A stretch of 64,000 nt of DNA from Candidatus Didemnitutus sp. (GTDB lineage: Bacteria > Verrucomicrobiota > Verrucomicrobiia > Opitutales > Opitutaceae), in the NCBI GenBank assembly GCA_019634575.1, contig JAHCAY010000001.1:496001-560000 (forward strand), in the 5' to 3' direction. The position numbers and the translations under genes were made by a program. A model generated the notes under the pieces. That model saw only the letters and a program-made list of their open reading frames with translations. It ran no database searches and was not told the DNA's origin. Each line of letters starts with the position of its first letter. Within the stretch, counting starts at the first letter, position 1. Below, piece after piece: positions 61,607 through 64,000 of the stretch.

Positions 61607-62653
61607 TCACTCCGGCAGCGCCACTCGCGCGCCGCCGCGATTCCACGACTCCCACACGGCGTCCGTGAACGCCATGTAGCGCACGCCACTCGCGAAATCC
61701 GTCAGCGTGACCGGCTTCCCCTCGCGGATGCTGTCCACGAAATCCGCCTCGACCCGCCACTCGCCGCGTTTCTTCGGTGCGATCTCCACACGCCGCTCCG
61801 CCCCGCCGCGCGGTGCGAACCACAATTCGTCCGCCGCAAAATCCGCCCGCACCGCGCCATCGCTGCCGTTCACGCGAATCTCATTCCGCGACGCGCTCGT
61901 TTCCACGCCGCTCAAGTGCATCACGAGCCGCGCGCCGTCGGCGTAGCGACCCAGCACGCTCACACTCTCGGGGATTTTCACCTCGTGCTCCGCACCGCGC
62001 TCGTCGCGCCGGGTCTTCGTGAAAATCGCCGCGTCCGCCACCACGCTCTCCGGATCGCGCCCGAGCCAGCGCCGCACCATCTCGTAGAAAATCCCGAGGA
62101 ACATGGTGTTCTTGCCGCTCAACGCGAAATCCTGCCGCCAGCTGAACGGCGCCGCCGGATTCGCCAGCGCACCGTGCGTGAACGTCGCGTGCACCTCGCG
62201 CACGACACCGAGCTTTCCGCCGCGCAACCAGTCGACGATCGTTGCATCGAACGGCAGCGAAAACGGTGCCGGCACGATCTGCGCGACCAGTTGCGGATGC
62301 TTCCTCAACTCCGACAGCATCGCCTGCGCCTCCGCGAGATCGCGCGCCATGCGCGCTTCCGTGAGCACGTGCTTGCCCGCGCGCAGCGCCGCGATCGACA
62401 GCTCCGCGTGCAAATAAGGCCACGTGCCGATCACGACCACATCGATGTCCGCCGCCGCGATGATCGCCTGCGCGTCGGGCGCAACGCGCGCGATGCCGAA
62501 CTCCCGCGCCACACGCTCGCTCGATTCGCGCGAGCGGTTCGCCACCGCGACGATTTCCACGCCGGGGATCGCGCGCAACAGCGGCAAATGTTTGGCGCGC
62601 GTGTTCGCGCCGGCTCCGATGACGCCGACCCGAAGTCGCGCCGCGCTCATCAC
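61607..62653 (-). CDS. Gfo/Idh/MocA family oxidoreductase
   Basis: 348 residues. The N-terminal Rossmann domain has VGVIGAGANTRAKHLPLLRA and the strand IVAVANRSRESSE. The usual catalytic motif EKP (Lys) reads EARMARDLAEAQAML, so the lysine is replaced by arginine or absent. I recall a subgroup with ARMA in this place. A C-terminal alpha/beta domain follows. Family members oxidise or reduce sugars or related compounds with NAD(P). Its start overlaps the scpB stop by 4 bases. Confidence 0.85.
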   Translation of the reverse strand: MMSAARLRVGVIGAGANTRAKHLPLLRAIPGVEIVAVANRSRESSERVAREFGIARVAPDAQAIIAAADIDVVVIGTWPYLHAELSIAALRAGKHVLTEARMARDLAEAQAMLSELRKHPQLVAQIVPAPFSLPFDATIVDWLRGGKLGVVREVHATFTHGALANPAAPFSWRQDFALSGKNTMFLGIFYEMVRRWLGRDPESVVADAAIFTKTRRDERGAEHEVKIPESVSVLGRYADGARLVMHLSGVETSASRNEIRVNGSDGAVRADFAADELWFAPRGGAERRVEIAPKKRGEWRVEADFVDSIREGKPVTLTDFASGVRYMAFTDAVWESWNRGGARVALPE

Positions 62654-63588
62654 TCGGTCTTCGGCTCGCGTTCGGCCGGTGCGTCGTCGGTTGCGACCGG
62701 CGCTTCACCGCCCTCGGTGGCGACAGCCGGCGCCTGGTCGAGCGTCATCTGGCTCGGCTGCGTCTCGTCGAGACCCATGTCGCCATCGCTGGCCGGCCGC
62801 GGGTTGTTGGACGTATTCAGCCACGCATCGATCTGCCGCGGCGAAAGGACATCGGACGCCGGCAACTCGTCGAGCGACTTGATGCCGACAAATTCCAGAA
62901 ACGCATCCGTCGTGCCGAACTGCGTCGGCCGGCCCGGCAAATCCGCGCGCCCGACCACGTAAATCAAGTCGCGCTCGAGCAGCTTCGCGATGCCGGCCTC
63001 CGCCGACACGCCGCGGATTTGCTCGATCTCGGCGCGCGTCGTCGGCTGGCGATAAGCGATAACCGCTAGCGTCTCGATCGCCGAAGCCGTCAGGCGCACC
63101 GGCGGCGGCTCGTTGCGCAGCAAGCGCACCCAGCGCGCATAACGCGGATGCGTGACCAGGCGCCAGCCGCTGTGGTTCTCGACGATCAGCACTTCGCTGT
63201 TCGTGTCGCGCAATTCCTGCGAGATCGCATCCATCGCCTCGCGGATTTGCGCGGTGGTGATGAGCGACGGCACATCGCGATAAATCTCGTCTTCCTCGGT
63301 CGGCGGCACGACCAACTCGGCGGCTTCCGTCACCGGCGCGGTCTCAGCCGCCGGTGCGGTCTCGGCCGCCGGCGCATCCGTCGCCACCATCTCCGCCTCC
63401 GTCGCGACCGCAGCCACCTCACCGGCGACTTCCGCGACCGGTTCGGCGGCCTCGCTCTCGCTCTCAAACGGCAGGCTGTCCGCCTGCTCGTGGAACCGCG
63501 TGAAAGCGGTCTGGATGTCTTTCACCGCGAGCGGTCCGTTTGAGGCGAACAGCATCACTTTGAGCACACGTTTGAGATCGAAGGCCAT
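62650..63588 (-). CDS. scpB: Segregation and condensation protein B
   Basis: 312 residues, winged-helix dimer that works with SMC and ScpA. Starts MAFDLKRVLKVMLFASNGPL. The core shows WRLVTHPRYARWVRLLRNEP, then TASAIETLAVIAYRQPTTRA with IEQIRGVSAEAGIAKLLERD and VVGRADLPGRPTQFGTTDAF, all ScpB landmarks. About 60 Ala/Glu/Thr/Val-rich residues (roughly 38-95) are inserted in the first winged helix, and the C-terminus has another Pro/Ala-rich tail. The insert resembles the tail of ScpA at the left end of the window. Confidence 0.93.
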   Translation of the reverse strand: MAFDLKRVLKVMLFASNGPLAVKDIQTAFTRFHEQADSLPFESESEAAEPVAEVAGEVAAVATEAEMVATDAPAAETAPAAETAPVTEAAELVVPPTEEDEIYRDVPSLITTAQIREAMDAISQELRDTNSEVLIVENHSGWRLVTHPRYARWVRLLRNEPPPVRLTASAIETLAVIAYRQPTTRAEIEQIRGVSAEAGIAKLLERDLIYVVGRADLPGRPTQFGTTDAFLEFVGIKSLDELPASDVLSPRQIDAWLNTSNNPRPASDGDMGLDETQPSQMTLDQAPAVATEGGEAPVATDDAPAEREPKTE

Positions 63589-63715
63589 TGTCGCCCACGA
63601 GTGAGGGTCGCCCCGCGCAGGCTGACAATCCCGAATTGCTCACAAGCCTTCCGTGAGTCTGTGACGCTTTTCCGGCTAGCCGCGCCGCGCGTCCCGGGCT
63701 ACCTGTTTAGTCCTC

Positions 63716-64000
63716 ATGAGCTGGGACCGTTTCAAGTCACTTTACTTCCACGCGCCGAAGCTCGGCTTCGGCCTCGACATCTCCCGGATGCCGTTCCCCG
63801 ACGGCTACCTCGAATCGATGGCTCCACGCCTCGAAAAGGCCTTCGCCGACATGGCCGCCCTCGAAAAAGGCGCCATCGCGAACCCCGACGAGAACCGCAT
63901 GGTCGGCCACTACTGGCTGCGCAACGCCGAGCTCGCGCCCACGCCCGAGCTGAAGGACGCCATCACGCGCACCGTCGACTCGATCAAGGAATTCGTCGCC
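63716..64000 (+). CDS. pgi: Probable glucose-6-phosphate isomerase, 5' part
   Basis: The first 95 codons of a gene that runs off the right end. The fragment reads MSWDRFKSLYFHAPKLGFGL, then MPFPDGYLESMAPRLEKAFA, and EKGAIANPDENRMVGHYWLR. I recognise EGAIANPDEKRMVGHYWLR-like N-termini from glucose-6-phosphate isomerases of Verrucomicrobiota and relatives, but the catalytic motifs lie outside the window. If correct, it interconverts glucose-6-phosphate and fructose-6-phosphate. Confidence 0.6.
   Translation, partial: MSWDRFKSLYFHAPKLGFGLDISRMPFPDGYLESMAPRLEKAFADMAALEKGAIANPDENRMVGHYWLRNAELAPTPELKDAITRTVDSIKEFVA

Overview
The window is a gene-dense, high-GC stretch of chromosome from a Gram-negative bacterium with an outer membrane and lipid A. 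Evidence includes BamD- and LptE-type outer-membrane assembly proteins, LpxI, outer-membrane beta-barrels and a Wza/BY-kinase polysaccharide export set. The gene mix and protein flavour fit Verrucomicrobiota, most likely Opitutaceae; this is inferred from recognising families, not from a search. I see no insertion sequence, prophage or CRISPR array. It reads as ordinary chromosomal backbone with several less common genes. Many gene ends touch or overlap by 4 bases.

Layout. 0-1.3 kb: 3' part of scpA, a small basic gene and trxA with a clear terminator. 1.3-8.3 kb (minus): a membrane protein, a complete B-family DNA polymerase, a small membrane protein, a 6S RNA that I identify by structure, an acidic protein overlapping clpS, and proS. 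8.6-10.9 kb: argA and small hypotheticals. 10.9-16.4 kb: an FKBP lipoprotein, a three-gene NMT1/THI5-type ABC importer, an amidase and an amidohydrolase. 16.5-19.6 kb: AzgA purine permease, UspA and mntH. 19.7-26.5 kb: a beta-barrel protein, a fused ABC permease, an MFS carrier, a TPR protein, glmM and trpD. 26.6-32.5 kb (plus): uppP, then rpmF-plsX-fabH-bamD-lptE, a 58-residue protein and rpe.

32.5-35.2 kb holds a binding protein and an ATPase that lack a permease next to them; the permease at 20.6 kb is a plausible partner. 35.3-38.4 kb: hpt, a membrane protein whose frame runs into tRNA-Ser(GCU), an ABC ATPase, a HAD hydrolase and a cupin. 38.5-41.2 kb: the methyl-cycle operon metK-ahcY. 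41.3-46.7 kb: an HPt/DUF1573 pair, and a minus-strand operon of an HtrA protease, a catalytically degenerate HtrA-like paralogue, ribE and a family-4-like uracil-DNA glycosylase lacking two of the usual cluster cysteines. 46.7-54.3 kb: leuS, then an exopolysaccharide operon (FecR protein, beta-barrel, Wza-like, Wzc-like BY-kinase) preceded by two palindromes and closed by a terminator. 54.4-64 kb: lpxI, DUF151 nuclease, dus, a VOC protein, sufT, sppA, a conserved 495-residue protein of unknown role, a Gfo/Idh/MocA protein, scpB and the start of a probable pgi.

Themes that link genes: envelope building (uppP, glmM, plsX, fabH, bamD, lptE, lpxI, the polysaccharide operon, HtrA proteins, sppA), methyl recycling (metK-ahcY), purine uptake and salvage (azgA, hpt), and chromosome condensation (scpA and scpB at opposite ends of the window).
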